The notes under the pieces: generated by a model | Database searches by the model: none | Seen by the model: only the letters and a program-made list of their open reading frames with translations | Told to the model about the DNA's origin: nothing | Origin: Chloroflexota bacterium | Lineage (GTDB): Bacteria > Chloroflexota > Anaerolineae > Anaerolineales > Anaerolineaceae | DNA: 64,000 bases | Assembly: GCA_012517865.1 (NCBI GenBank) | Contig: JAAYUC010000022.1 | Location: 1-64,000, forward strand | Direction: 5' to 3' | Shown here: positions 1 to 8,339 of the stretch, piece by piece | How positions within the stretch are numbered: the first letter of the stretch is position 1 | Layout of the letters: each line of letters starts with the position of its first letter | Made by a program: the position numbers and the translations under genes

Positions 1-2
1 CC

Positions 3-512
3 ATGCCCGCACCCATCCTTGTTGCTTACGCCACCCGCTACGGCTCCACCGCCGAGGTGGCCCAGTTCATCGCCTCCGCGCTCGAAGGCCGCGGCCTGCC
101 CGCCGCCTGCCGGCCTGCCCGCGAGGTGAAAAGCCTGCAGGGCTTCAGCGCGGTTGTGCTGGGTGCCCCGCTCCTCATGCTCCATTGGCACAAAGACGTC
201 CTGCGCTTTCTGGACCGCTTCCGCACAGAACTGCAAAGCCTGCCCGCGGCCGCCTTCGCGCTGGGACCCACCACCGAGCCGCGCTCGGAAAAGGAAAGGA
301 CGGACGCGCGCGCAATTCTGGACAAAGAACTTACCACCCGCCCCTGGTTCAAGCCTTCGTCCGTCGCGCTCTTCGGCGGCCGCTGGGACCCGGCCAAAAT
401 CGGCTTCCCTTTCAAAGCCCTGGCCAAATCTATGCCCGCCAGCGACCTGCGCGACTGGGACGAAATCAAAGCCTGGGCACAAGCCCTCTTCCCAGGCTTT
501 GCTCCCCGCTGA
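3..512 (+). CDS. Flavodoxin-domain protein (HemG-like)
   Basis: This 169-residue protein looks like a short-chain flavodoxin of the kind grouped with menaquinone-dependent protoporphyrinogen oxidase HemG. The N-terminal strand followed by ATRYGST (residues 10-16) is the FMN phosphate-binding loop, and residues 50-60 (VVLGAPLLML) form the usual second strand. Such proteins carry FMN in the cytoplasm and pass electrons; the substrate here cannot be read from sequence. The ATG lies only 2 nt from the window edge, so an upstream start cannot be excluded. A stem-loop follows the stop. Confidence 0.8.
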   Translation: MPAPILVAYATRYGSTAEVAQFIASALEGRGLPAACRPAREVKSLQGFSAVVLGAPLLMLHWHKDVLRFLDRFRTELQSLPAAAFALGPTTEPRSEKERTDARAILDKELTTRPWFKPSSVALFGGRWDPAKIGFPFKALAKSMPASDLRDWDEIKAWAQALFPGFAPR

Positions 513-522
513 CCAACGCAAA

Positions 523-546
523 CAGGCAGACCAGATGGTCTGCCTG
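523..546 (+). terminator. Stem-loop after the flavodoxin gene
   Basis: A perfect 10-bp stem (CAGGCAGACC / GGTCTGCCTG) with an AGAT loop starts 11 nt after the stop codon. The T tract behind it is poor (TCGCTTTCT), so termination may be inefficient. Confidence 0.55.
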
Positions 547-665
547 TCGCTTTCTAATCATCCGGTTCCGGGGGGACCCAGTCCCCTTTTCCGGTCAAAC
601 CTCAGCCCATTTCAGGGCGTCTGAGGAGCCAGCGTGAATGCTTTCGGGGTCGCCCGGGCGTCCAA

Positions 666-806
666 CCACCTGGCCTGCGTGTACCCGTCGTAAGCGTTGG
701 AACACACCCCCGAAGCTTGAAGCTGACGCCTGCACCCACCACAGGTTATAAAACGGCAAAGAGTCCAACAGCTTTACGAGTGACCGGGTTTGTGGCAAGC
801 CTGTGG
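666..806 (+). ncRNA. Candidate structured RNA, long imperfect rod
   Basis: The otherwise empty stretch 547-824 holds two arms, 666-701 and 763-806, that pair over roughly 35 positions with a few mismatches (for example GTCGTAAGCGTTGGA against TCCAACAGCTTTACGA, and GTACCC against GGGTTT). A 60-nt apical region contains AAGCTTGAAGCT. A TTCTTTTT run follows at 818-825 on this strand. The rod shape recalls 6S RNA, but I did not recognise a family, and the other strand folds equally well. Only the pairing is observed; transcription is inferred. Confidence 0.3.
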
Positions 807-824
807 AGTGAGTAGACTTCTTTT

Positions 825-1202
825 TCAGGCGGCGTCGGACTGCCGTTGGACAGCCTGTCGAACCTTCTCGCTGGGTTTGCGCAAGCTCCGGATCAGATGA
901 CGGACAGCCGCTGCTGGAGAAACCATCAGCATGCGCGGGCCTGAGTAGCGCATCACTTCGCGGATGCGCGCGCGCATCTCCGGGCGGTAGCAGTGCACCG
1001 GGCACCTGCCGCAGGTGGGTTTATCCGGCTGGAAGGCGCAGCGCTCAATGCGCCGCAGGGCGTAGGCCTGCAGGTCGGCGCATTCCGCGCACAGAATACC
1101 TTCCGGTTGGTGCTTCGCCCGGCAGAAAATGCGTATCATGCGCGAAACTGTTTCCTGTTCCTGCAGGATGTGTTTGTTGTTTGCGGTTCCGTTTTTTGGC
1201 AT
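825..1202 (-). CDS. ygbA: YgbA-family (nitrous oxide-stimulated promoter) protein
   Basis: The 125-residue protein is Cys-rich (Cys27, 38, 41, 55, 64, 67, 71) and carries the family hallmark KPTCGRCPVHCYRPEMR (residues 61-77). It matches the YgbA/nitrous oxide-stimulated promoter family, linked in E. coli to nitrosative-stress responses; its biochemical function is unknown. The cysteines suggest metal or Fe-S binding. The ATG at 1202 lies 6 nt behind a perfect TATAAT (1214-1209, minus strand) with no Shine-Dalgarno, so the mRNA is probably leaderless. Confidence 0.85.
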   Translation of the reverse strand: MPKNGTANNKHILQEQETVSRMIRIFCRAKHQPEGILCAECADLQAYALRRIERCAFQPDKPTCGRCPVHCYRPEMRARIREVMRYSGPRMLMVSPAAAVRHLIRSLRKPSEKVRQAVQRQSDAA

Positions 1203-1208
1203 CGGCCC

Positions 1209-1214
1209 ATTATA
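1209..1214 (-). promoter_or_regulatory. -10 box for leaderless ygbA start
   Basis: TATAAT on the minus strand ends 6 nt before the ATG at 1202, which places the transcription start at or next to the start codon. No clear -35 was seen. Confidence 0.55.
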
Positions 1215-1374
1215 CCCGAGCGGAAGAAATGGAACAGCCCAGTCTTAATGAGTGGGTTTCCTCTAAGCGTGATTCTCTAACGGTGATGAATATGGTCATA
1301 CTGAGGCGCGAGAGAAGGCTCCCAACACCTGTCATTCTGATGCCCTGATGGGCACAAGTCGAAGCGAAGAAGCT

Positions 1375-1852
1375 GTCATTGCGAAGTCGCGCCAGCGACT
1401 GCGTCCATATTCGTCATTGCGAAGTCGCGCCAGCGACTGAAGCAATCTCCCCGTTTGCTTCCAGGGGGATCGCTTCGCTTTGCTCGCGATGACAGTGCTT
1501 GTCATTGCGAAGGAGCGCCAGCGGCTGAAGCAATCTCCCCGTTTGCCTGCAGGGGAATTGCTTCGCTTTGCTCGCGATGACAGTGCTTGTCATTGCGAAG
1601 GAGCGCCAGCGACTGAAGCAATCTCCCCGTTTGCCTGCAGGGGGATCGCTTCGCTTTGCTCGCGATGACAGTGCTTGTCATTGCGAAGGAGCGCCAGCGG
1701 CTGAAGCAATCTCCCCGTTTGCTTTCAGGGGAATTGCTTCACTTTGCTCGCGATGACAATGCCCGTCATTGCGAAGGAGTGCCAGCGGCTGAAGCAATCT
1801 CCCTTTTTGCTTGCAGGGGGGTCGCTTCGCTATGCTCGCGGTGAAAAACGCC
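1375..1852. repeat. 88-bp tandem repeat array, five copies plus partial
   Basis: Five copies start at 1413, 1501, 1589, 1677 and 1765, exactly 88 bp apart, and a truncated copy starts at 1375. Each unit begins GTCATTGCGAAGGAGCG and ends GCTTTGCTCGCGATGAC, so its ends are imperfect inverted repeats and a single unit can fold as a hairpin. A related short element (GTCATTCTGATGCC) occurs just upstream at about 1331. The bases 1203-1330 hold nothing I recognise. Related units recur at 7618-7713, 33325-33400 and 38547-38880. The short ORFs inside are repeat artefacts. Confidence 0.9.
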
Positions 1853-1922
1853 GTCACTCTGAGCCGCGGGCGAAGCATCTTCCTGGCAGGCTGCCAAAAT
1901 CGTTCACAAAGTTATAAACAAA

Positions 1923-1946
1923 CAGCCCGACCTTCCGGTCGGGCTG
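1923..1946 (-). terminator. Terminator of gdhA
   Basis: A 10-bp GC-rich inverted repeat (CAGCCCGACC / GGTCGGGCTG) is followed on the minus strand by TTTGTTTAT. It lies about 25 nt after the stop of the glutamate dehydrogenase gene. Confidence 0.85.
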
Positions 1947-1969
1947 TCCGCGTCTCTTGACTTCAAATC

Positions 1970-3256
1970 CTAAATCCAGCCGCGCAGTTCCATGGCCTTC
2001 ACCACCTTGTGGATGGCTACCATGTAGGCCGCGTCGCGCATGCTCACATTTTGCTGCAAAGACATATCCAGCACGCCCTTGAAGGCGGTGGTCATGTTAT
2101 TGTTCAGCTTATCCAGCACTTCTTCGCGCGTCCAATAGAAGTTCATATCATTCTGCACGCCTTCAAAGTACGACACCGTCACGCCGCCGGAATTGCACAA
2201 AAAGTCCGGCACAATGAAGATACCGCGCTCGTTCAGCTCCACGTCCGCTTCGGGGGTCGTGGGCCCGTTGGCGCCTTCCGCCAGGATTTTTACCTGGGGA
2301 TGGATGAGCCTGACTGTCTCGGCATTAATCTGGCCTTCCAGCGCGGCGGGGATGAGGACATCCACGGGTTTGCTGATCCAGGCGCCGCCGTCCTCGATCG
2401 TGTAACCGGCCTCGCGGGCTTTTTCTTTGTTAATCGTGCCGTATTGGTCGGTGATGCTCTTCAGGAACCACGGGTCCACGCCGTCTTCCTTGGTGAAAGT
2501 GTACGACACTTTATCGTCGCGGTCCCAACAGGAAACACACAGAACCTTTCCGCCCAAAATTTCCTTAAAGCCGATGGCAGCGTACTGCGCCACGTTGCCA
2601 AAACCCTGCAGCGCGACGCTGCATTCGGCCGGGTTCAGACCCAGGTGCTTCATCGCCTCGCGCACGGTATAGATGACGCCAAAGCCAGTGGCTTCGGTGC
2701 GTCCGAGCGAACCGCCGCCGCCAACCGGTTTGCCGGTAATCACGCCGGGGGTGTACTGCCCGGTGATGCGCGAATACTCGTCCATCATCCAACCCATCAT
2801 CTGGGGGGTGGTGCCGACGTCCGGAGCGGGGACATCCTGGCGGGGACCAATGTTTTTGTACATGGCGCGGACGTAAGCCCGGCACAGGCGTTCTTTTTCA
2901 CCGATTGAAAGCGTGGCGGGATCTACCACCACGCCGCCCTTACCGCCTCCCAGCGGAATATCGGCAACGGCGCATTTCCAGGTCATCCACATCGCAAGCG
3001 CGCGCACGGTATCAGCGGTTTCGGCCGGGTGAAAGCGCAAGCCGCCTTTGTTCGGGCCGCGCGCGTCGTTGTGCTGTACGCGGAAGGCTTCGAACACCCG
3101 GATTTTACCGTCGTCCATGCGTACTGGCAGGCGCATATGGAACTCACGGGCTGGCCAGCGCAGAATCTGACGAACCTGCTCGTCCAGCCCAAGCTGGTCG
3201 GCAACTTTGTCAAATTGCTGCTGTGCCATTTCAAATGCATTGGTTTGTCCTGACAT
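1970..3256 (-). CDS. gdhA: Glutamate dehydrogenase
   Basis: The 428-residue enzyme is a Glu/Leu/Phe/Val dehydrogenase that interconverts glutamate and 2-oxoglutarate plus ammonia with NAD(P)H in the cytoplasm. Visible motifs are GPNKGGLR (68-75), the catalytic loop PLGGGKGG (101-108, Lys106), VPAPDVGT (142-149) and the nucleotide-binding GFGNVA (218-223). The length is typical of the hexameric bacterial and archaeal group. The start has a good site (GGAGAGAAAA before ATG). A strong terminator follows, so it is probably monocistronic. Cofactor preference cannot be settled by eye. Confidence 0.95.
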   Translation of the reverse strand: MSGQTNAFEMAQQQFDKVADQLGLDEQVRQILRWPAREFHMRLPVRMDDGKIRVFEAFRVQHNDARGPNKGGLRFHPAETADTVRALAMWMTWKCAVADIPLGGGKGGVVVDPATLSIGEKERLCRAYVRAMYKNIGPRQDVPAPDVGTTPQMMGWMMDEYSRITGQYTPGVITGKPVGGGGSLGRTEATGFGVIYTVREAMKHLGLNPAECSVALQGFGNVAQYAAIGFKEILGGKVLCVSCWDRDDKVSYTFTKEDGVDPWFLKSITDQYGTINKEKAREAGYTIEDGGAWISKPVDVLIPAALEGQINAETVRLIHPQVKILAEGANGPTTPEADVELNERGIFIVPDFLCNSGGVTVSYFEGVQNDMNFYWTREEVLDKLNNNMTTAFKGVLDMSLQQNVSMRDAAYMVAIHKVVKAMELRGWI

Positions 3257-3453
3257 TTTCTCTCCTGTATTTAGTGATTAATAATTCCTGCGCGGCCTCG
3301 TAATAAGAAATAACGGGCAGACCGGAGCCGCGCCGGGTGCCCGAAAAAATTGACGATTATCTTCCGGAAGAATGGTCATTCTTTCCTCAGAACCTGCTGC
3401 AATTACTTTACTTCATTAAAAGTAATGCGTCAAGCAGAATAACCTTCGTCCTC

Positions 3454-4620
3454 TCACGCGCGGTGCCGCTTGAGGAATGCGGCCATCCGTTCCAAGGCGA
3501 TTTCGATGCAGCGGTATTCCGTGGCATAGGAGCAGCGCACAAAGCCCTTGCCGGAATCCCCGAAAGAACGCCCGGGAACAACAGCCACATGTTCCTCGTA
3601 CAGCAATTTTTCGGCGAATTCTTCGTCATCCATCCCGCTGGAGGTAATATCCGGGAAGACATAGAAGGCGCCGCCCGGCGTGCTGGTCTTCAGGCCCATC
3701 GCGTTCAGGCCGCTGCAGATGAGCTTTCGGCGGCGGTTGTATTCCTCGCGCATCTCCTGAACGTAAGGCTCGCCAACGCGTAGCGCTTCCAGGGCGGCGT
3801 ACTGCGAGATGGTAGGCGCGGACATGACAGAATATTGATGAATGCGCACCAGGCCGCCCGCGATTGACGCCGGCGCGGCCACATATCCAATGCGCCAGCC
3901 GGTCATGGCGTAAGCTTTGGAGAAACCGCCCATCAGAATCGTCCGTTCCCACATGCCCGGCAGCGCCGCAAAGCACACATGTTCCTGTTCATAAACCAGA
4001 CGGTCGTAAATTTCATCCGAGACCACCATCAGGTCGTATTTTTCAGCCAGTTCGGCAATCTTCAACAGCGTCTCGCGCGTGGCGACCGCGCCGGTCGGAT
4101 TGTTCGGGTACCCAATAAAGATGGCTTTGGTGCGCGGGGTGATGGCCTGCTCAATTAAATCCGGCCGGGGTTCAAAGTTGTCGGCCATATAGGTCGGGAT
4201 TTCCACCGCCACGCCGCCTGCCAGCTGTACTTCCGCCTGATAAGACACGAAACAGGGTGTGGGGATGATAACCTCATCACCGGGGTCCAGCAGCGCGGTG
4301 AAGGTGAGGTAAAGCGCTTCCGAGACGCCCACGGTAAGAACAATTTCGTCATTGGGGTTGTAAGTGACCCCATACAGTTTGTGCAGGTGCTGCGCGACCG
4401 CCTCGCGCAGAGGCAATATGCCGTGATTGGACGTGTAGTGTGTGTCTCCGCGTTCCAAAGAGGCGATTCCCGCGCGGATAATAGGTGCCGGCGTGGTAAA
4501 GTCAGGCTCGCCAATTCCCAGTGAGATGACATCTTGCATCGTGGCGGCAATGTCAAAGAATTTGCGAATGCCTGAGGGCTTTAGCTCAACAACGCGCCTG
4601 GCAAGTACGGATTTTGTCAT
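3454..4620 (-). CDS. Class I/II aminotransferase (AspC/AlaT-like)
   Basis: A 388-residue PLP-dependent aminotransferase. YPNNPTG (171-177) and SDEIYDRL (201-208) contact the cofactor, and Lys235 in GGFSKAYAMTGWRIGY should form the Schiff base. Near the C terminus RCSYATE holds the usual substrate-carboxylate Arg. Members use aspartate, alanine or aromatic amino acids; the specificity here is open. RBS AAGGAG precedes the ATG. It lies downstream of the sugar nucleotidyltransferase on the same strand (26-nt gap) and upstream of gdhA (about 200 nt gap with no recognisable element). Confidence 0.92.
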   Translation of the reverse strand: MTKSVLARRVVELKPSGIRKFFDIAATMQDVISLGIGEPDFTTPAPIIRAGIASLERGDTHYTSNHGILPLREAVAQHLHKLYGVTYNPNDEIVLTVGVSEALYLTFTALLDPGDEVIIPTPCFVSYQAEVQLAGGVAVEIPTYMADNFEPRPDLIEQAITPRTKAIFIGYPNNPTGAVATRETLLKIAELAEKYDLMVVSDEIYDRLVYEQEHVCFAALPGMWERTILMGGFSKAYAMTGWRIGYVAAPASIAGGLVRIHQYSVMSAPTISQYAALEALRVGEPYVQEMREEYNRRRKLICSGLNAMGLKTSTPGGAFYVFPDITSSGMDDEEFAEKLLYEEHVAVVPGRSFGDSGKGFVRCSYATEYRCIEIALERMAAFLKRHRA

Positions 4621-4646
4621 TTATTCTCCTTTTTTATGATAATTGC

Positions 4647-5660
4647 TTACCAACTCGCCCAGGAGTTGTCTCCCAGGTTAAATTTACCCATCATTCCGGT
4701 TATAACCACATCATGCCCCAGGATGGAGCCTTCCAGGTGCGTGTTGGTGATATGCACGCCCGGGCTGAGAATTGAATCGCGAATGCTGCTGTTCTGGATA
4801 ACCGCCCCCGCGCCGATGGACGCGAACGGACCAATAATAGAAGTGCTCACGCGCGCGTCTGGATGGATGAAGACCGGCGGAAGAATCACGCAGTCGTCCT
4901 GATAAATAGTTTGTTGAACGTTCGCGCGGCCGTGCTCAAGCAGGTAGCGGTTGGTATCCAGCAGCGCTTCCGAAGTGCCCGCGTCCAGCCAGACCTGCAC
5001 CTGCTCTGTGCGCATCACAAAGCCGTGTTCCAGATAGATGTTGAGCGCGTCCGCCAGGTAAAACTCCCCTTTCAGGGAGATATTGCGCTTGAATTGCTCC
5101 TCAACTGCCGAAAGCAGGGCTTCGCCTTCCTTGAAATAGTAGCATCCTACGACAGCCAGATTGTTGTTCATGTCATTTGGCTTTTCAATCAGGCGCCGCA
5201 CCAGGCCCAGCGAGCCGGTTTCCGCCACGCCAAAACGGCGGGGGTCCGGAACTGCCTTCACCCATGCGACTGAATCAAGCTTCTCCTGGCTGAGAAACGC
5301 GAAGGAATTCTCAATCAGCGTATCCGAAAACACCACCAAAAGCGGGCCCTTCAGGTGCTCGCGGGCGTGCCAGAGCGCATCGGACTGGCCTTTCTTTTCG
5401 GGCTGCTCCACGTAATGCACCTGTTTGCGCGGATGGTACTTTTGCATATGCGCCTGAATGATTTCGCGCTGACCGGGGGACATGATAAAAACATATTCCG
5501 CGCGCTCTGGGTTTGGAATCGTCTTAAACATGCTCAGCATGTGGTCCAAAACAGTACTGCCTGCCAGCGCGACCAGCGGTTTGGGTCTGCTCCAGGTAAG
5601 CGGGCGCAGACGACTGCCCAAACCCGCCATGGGAATAATGATTTTTATGGTTTCAGGCAT
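4647..5660 (-). CDS. Sugar nucleotidyltransferase with left-handed beta-helix tail
   Basis: The 337-residue protein begins with the nucleotidyltransferase signature PMAGLGSRLRPLT (10-22) and SRPKPLV (24-30), as in glucose-1-phosphate thymidylyl/uridylyltransferases. Residues about 255-330 form hexapeptide repeats (for example IIGPFASIGAGAVIQ), the left-handed beta-helix found in GlmU- and GlgC-like enzymes. It should activate a sugar-1-phosphate to an NDP-sugar for envelope or glycogen synthesis. It may be cotranscribed with the aminotransferase. The exact sugar and nucleotide are unknown. Confidence 0.85.
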   Translation of the reverse strand: MPETIKIIIPMAGLGSRLRPLTWSRPKPLVALAGSTVLDHMLSMFKTIPNPERAEYVFIMSPGQREIIQAHMQKYHPRKQVHYVEQPEKKGQSDALWHAREHLKGPLLVVFSDTLIENSFAFLSQEKLDSVAWVKAVPDPRRFGVAETGSLGLVRRLIEKPNDMNNNLAVVGCYYFKEGEALLSAVEEQFKRNISLKGEFYLADALNIYLEHGFVMRTEQVQVWLDAGTSEALLDTNRYLLEHGRANVQQTIYQDDCVILPPVFIHPDARVSTSIIGPFASIGAGAVIQNSSIRDSILSPGVHITNTHLEGSILGHDVVITGMMGKFNLGDNSWASW

Positions 5661-5821
5661 AGGGGAATCTCCGAAAAGAGTGATGGTGTCCTGCCAGTAA
5701 ACGCTTGCTGCATCTCAAAAACCGACCTCGTCCAGTATTCAGTCCGCGCGGTACAGCGTCAGACTGCCTGAGCCCTCCAGGCTTAGCCTGATTATACCTG
5801 TATCCTGGATAATCGGCAGGA

Positions 5822-6595
5822 TTAAGGCTGGGTGACGCGCAGCCCGGTGAGATTGAACGTGGCAGCCTGCTCCCCCGAAGCGCTGGCAAACACCCCCAAC
5901 AAGCCGTTCAGACCTTTGCGCCCCTCAGCGCTGAACTGAAAGGTGTCATTCACGAAGAAGTACAGGGTGCCCTTATCCGCCCAAATGCCCAGGCGGTTTA
6001 GCGCGGGCGCGCCCGGCTGATAGCGCCGCAGCGCCGTCCAGTTTTGAAGGACGGAAACGCCGTCAAAAATCGCGCGTTCCAGCCGCATCTGCCCATCGCA
6101 GCGATACAGCGCGCGGTAGGTTCCCAGCTCGCTGAAGCGCCAGAAGCTAATTCCAAAAATGTCGTTCTTTCCGCACAGCGCTGATTCCAGCGTCAACTCA
6201 AGGTAAAACGTATCCGGCAGAGTGATTTTACTCAGGCTGCTGATTTCGCCCTTCTTACCGGAGAGCGCCAGGGCAAGCGCTCCGCTGCCGTAAATGACAT
6301 TTCCTTCCGCCGCCGAACTTTCCGCCCATTGGCTCTCCCCGCTAAAATCATCTTCCGCCAATACGCTGGTATAGGCCGGCGGGGTCAGTCCTTCCAAGGG
6401 ATGAGGAGTGGCTTCGTAGACCCGCGGCGTTGGCGTGGGAGTATCCGGAAACCAATCGATGGTCGGGCTGGGCTGCGGGGTCTCCGTCGGAGTGGGCGCT
6501 GGCGTAGGAGTTTCCTCAGGGACGCCTATCGGCAGGCAGGCGCCAAGCAGCGCCGCAATACAGACCAGAATAAGACAGACACGCGTAACTTTCAT
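5822..6595 (-). CDS. Lipoprotein with Thr/Pro linker and lectin-like domain
   Basis: A 257-residue predicted lipoprotein. The signal peptide ends in LLGAC (Cys20), followed by a TPTP-rich linker (about residues 28-60) and a beta-rich domain starting DDFSGESQW that resembles concanavalin-like or DUF1080-type carbohydrate-binding folds. I chose the ATG at 6595 because TACAAT (6608-6603) lies exactly 7 nt upstream, which fits a leaderless start; an upstream ATG at 6613 would give six more residues. No enzymatic residues were recognised. It is divergent from the LysM gene. Confidence 0.7.
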   Translation of the reverse strand: MKVTRVCLILVCIAALLGACLPIGVPEETPTPAPTPTETPQPSPTIDWFPDTPTPTPRVYEATPHPLEGLTPPAYTSVLAEDDFSGESQWAESSAAEGNVIYGSGALALALSGKKGEISSLSKITLPDTFYLELTLESALCGKNDIFGISFWRFSELGTYRALYRCDGQMRLERAIFDGVSVLQNWTALRRYQPGAPALNRLGIWADKGTLYFFVNDTFQFSAEGRKGLNGLLGVFASASGEQAATFNLTGLRVTQP

Positions 6596-6602
6596 CATCC
6601 CT

Positions 6603-6608
6603 ATTGTA
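6603..6608 (-). promoter_or_regulatory. -10 box for leaderless lipoprotein start
   Basis: TACAAT on the minus strand lies 7 nt upstream of the ATG at 6595; there is no Shine-Dalgarno in between. Confidence 0.45.
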
Positions 6609-6674
6609 CCCAATCCTGCCAGGCGCGTTCTCCCTCTGAGAGCGTCCCGGTTATGCTCCCTTTATTTAACTGGG

Positions 6675-6680
6675 TATAAT
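6675..6680 (+). promoter_or_regulatory. -10 box upstream of the LysM protein
   Basis: TATAAT lies 25 nt before the ATG at 6706. The -35 region (TTATGC about 18 nt upstream) is weak. Unlike the leaderless genes nearby, this one leaves room for a leader carrying GAGAGGTG. Confidence 0.4.
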
Positions 6681-6705
6681 GGGAGTATCCGAATGAGAGG
6701 TGAAA

Positions 6706-7521
6706 ATGAACAGTGTGAAAAAGTTTCTCCTGCCCCTTACCATTATTGTCCTCGCGCTGGCCGCCGGCGTGCTGCTCTGGAGCGCCGCCAGTTTGCATCC
6801 CGCCAGCGCGCAGGCCGTTTATCAAACCCCCACGCCCGATGCTGAAGGGCGCATTTATTACACCGTTGAAGAAGGTGATACCTGCACCCGCATATTCCTG
6901 CTGACCAACGTCTCCATCGATGAAATCATCCGTCTGAACGGACTGACGGAAAGCTGCAGCCTGATTACCGGCACAAAGATTCTGCTTGGCACAGTGGCCG
7001 CGCCGGCGCTGACCGAAACAGCCATGCCCACCCCTACCATCGCGCCGGAAAAAATCACCCCCACCCCCACGCCTGAACCCGGCTTTGCAAAGGTGTGCGT
7101 CGTGCTTTTTAACGATTTGGACGGCACCGGTATGCGCACCGAAGGGGAGACCTACCTCTACGGCGGCGTGGTGAGCATCAATGACCGCGTTGGCAAAGTC
7201 TCCCTGACCGGAACAACAGTTGCCGGAAACCCCGACGAGGTTGACCCGCTGTGCTTTGAGAACATCCCGGAGGGCAGCTATAACATCACCGTCGCCATTC
7301 CGGACGGATTTAATGCCACCACCATCACCAATTACCCGCTGGAGGTGAAAGCGGGCGAGCAAGCCACCATCGATTTTGGCGCGCAGGTTTCTACGGCCGC
7401 GCCGGGCCAGGATGCCGCCGCACCAGCCGGCCGGTCTCCCATCCTCGGTATTGTTGGCATTGTCGTGCTCGCGGCCGGCATTGGCCTTTGGATTGTGATG
7501 TGGCGTCAGCGTAAAGTGTAG
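6706..7521 (+). CDS. LysM-domain membrane protein with SdrD-B-like domain
   Basis: A 271-residue envelope protein. An N-terminal signal or anchor segment is followed by a LysM-like domain (about 47-95: YYTVEEGDTCTRI ... IIRLNGL), a Thr/Pro linker, a prealbumin-like SdrD-B domain (about 125-220, VCVVLFNDLDGTG) and a C-terminal membrane helix (ILGIVGIVVLAAGIGLWIVMW) ending RQRKV. The LysM suggests binding to peptidoglycan or another GlcNAc polymer. ATG 6706 is preferred over the GTG at 6700 because AGAGGTG sits at the right distance. A terminator follows. Confidence 0.8.
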   Translation: MNSVKKFLLPLTIIVLALAAGVLLWSAASLHPASAQAVYQTPTPDAEGRIYYTVEEGDTCTRIFLLTNVSIDEIIRLNGLTESCSLITGTKILLGTVAAPALTETAMPTPTIAPEKITPTPTPEPGFAKVCVVLFNDLDGTGMRTEGETYLYGGVVSINDRVGKVSLTGTTVAGNPDEVDPLCFENIPEGSYNITVAIPDGFNATTITNYPLEVKAGEQATIDFGAQVSTAAPGQDAAAPAGRSPILGIVGIVVLAAGIGLWIVMWRQRKV

Positions 7522-7542
7522 CCCGCGGATTAAACGCGATAA

Positions 7543-7570
7543 AAGCCGACTGTATCGCGACAGTCGGCTT
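7543..7570 (+). terminator. Terminator after the LysM gene
   Basis: AAGCCGACTGT / ACAGTCGGCTT (11 bp, 6-nt loop TATCGCG region) is followed by TTTGTTTAA, and on the other strand by TTTTATCG. It starts 21 nt after the stop codon. Confidence 0.85.
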
Positions 7571-7617
7571 TTTGTTTAATGGGCTGCCATTCTAAAGGCA
7601 GCAACTTCTGCTTCGTC

Positions 7618-7713
7618 AAATCAAAGGAGCGCCAGTGACTGCGTCAATCCGCATTAATCCTGGAGAGGAGACTGCTTCGCTGCGCTTGCGATGACGAACA
7701 ATTCGTCATTGCG
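7618..7713. repeat. Dispersed GTCATTGCGA-type repeat copy
   Basis: A diverged copy of the unit seen in tandem at 1375-1852 (GGAGCGCCAGTGACTG ... CTTGCGATGAC), followed by a second partial start GTCATTGCGAACC. It occupies the gap between convergent genes. Confidence 0.7.
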
Positions 7714-7718
7714 AACCA

Positions 7719-8339
7719 TTACGCTGTGCGCTGCTCCAACCAGATATCCGCGTCGTTGTGATAACCCGCACGTTCCCAAAAACCCGGGCGGTCGTGCGCG
7801 CTGAATTCCAGTCCGCGCAGCCATTTGGCGCCTTTCCACAGGTAGACATCTTTCAAGTCATCGCGCCCTGGAATGACGCCGGTGACACCGCGCAAGGGGA
7901 ACCCATGCTCCGGCGTGATGGGCTGTCCTTCGTAATGGGTAGCCAGCAGGAAATTATCCGCCATCACTACCTCAATGGGGAGGTTGGCTGTAAAGCCAAA
8001 CTCTGCGTGCTGGATTACAAAGCGCGCATCCGGATTTGGAACGACAAGACCGAGCTCCCGCAGCGTTTTCAAGGAAACGCCCTCCCAACGCGTATCCAGC
8101 TTGCTCCAGGTGGTCACACAATGCAGGTCCAATGTGACCGCTGTACGCGGGAGAGCGCAAAACTCGTCCCATGTGAGGGTCAGCGGTTTCTCAACCTCAC
8201 CCCAAACGCGAAAGGTCCAGGTTTTCGGGTCAAACTCCGGGACTGGCCCATAGTGCAACACCGGAAAGCGCTTGGTCAGCAGCTGCCCGGGTGGGATTCG
8301 CCCGGGTTTGGGAGTTGGTTTTTGAGTTTGGTCAGTCAT
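7719..8339 (-). CDS. Sulfite oxidase-like molybdopterin oxidoreductase
   Basis: A 206-residue protein of the oxidoreductase molybdopterin-binding family (sulfite oxidase fold, YuiH-like). Cys74 in LDLHCVTTWSKLD is the expected molybdenum ligand, and the C-terminal half (DVYLWKGAKWLRGL ... GFWERAGYHN) is characteristic. There is no signal peptide, heme or dimerisation domain, so it is the short cytoplasmic single-domain type whose substrate is unknown. Its ATG directly abuts the TGA of the upstream hydrolase gene, so the two are probably translationally coupled. Confidence 0.88.
   Translation of the reverse strand: MTDQTQKPTPKPGRIPPGQLLTKRFPVLHYGPVPEFDPKTWTFRVWGEVEKPLTLTWDEFCALPRTAVTLDLHCVTTWSKLDTRWEGVSLKTLRELGLVVPNPDARFVIQHAEFGFTANLPIEVVMADNFLLATHYEGQPITPEHGFPLRGVTGVIPGRDDLKDVYLWKGAKWLRGLEFSAHDRPGFWERAGYHNDADIWLEQRTA

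Noticed and set aside
1375..1852. CRISPR array
   Set aside because: The whole 88-bp unit repeats with no unique spacers, and no cas genes are adjacent.
1480..1878. Several 60-66 codon ORFs on both strands
   Set aside because: They are translations of the 88-bp tandem repeat, with almost identical sequences at 88-bp spacing, and not genes.
2009..2908. Plus-strand ORF of 299 codons
   Set aside because: It is the antisense shadow of gdhA.
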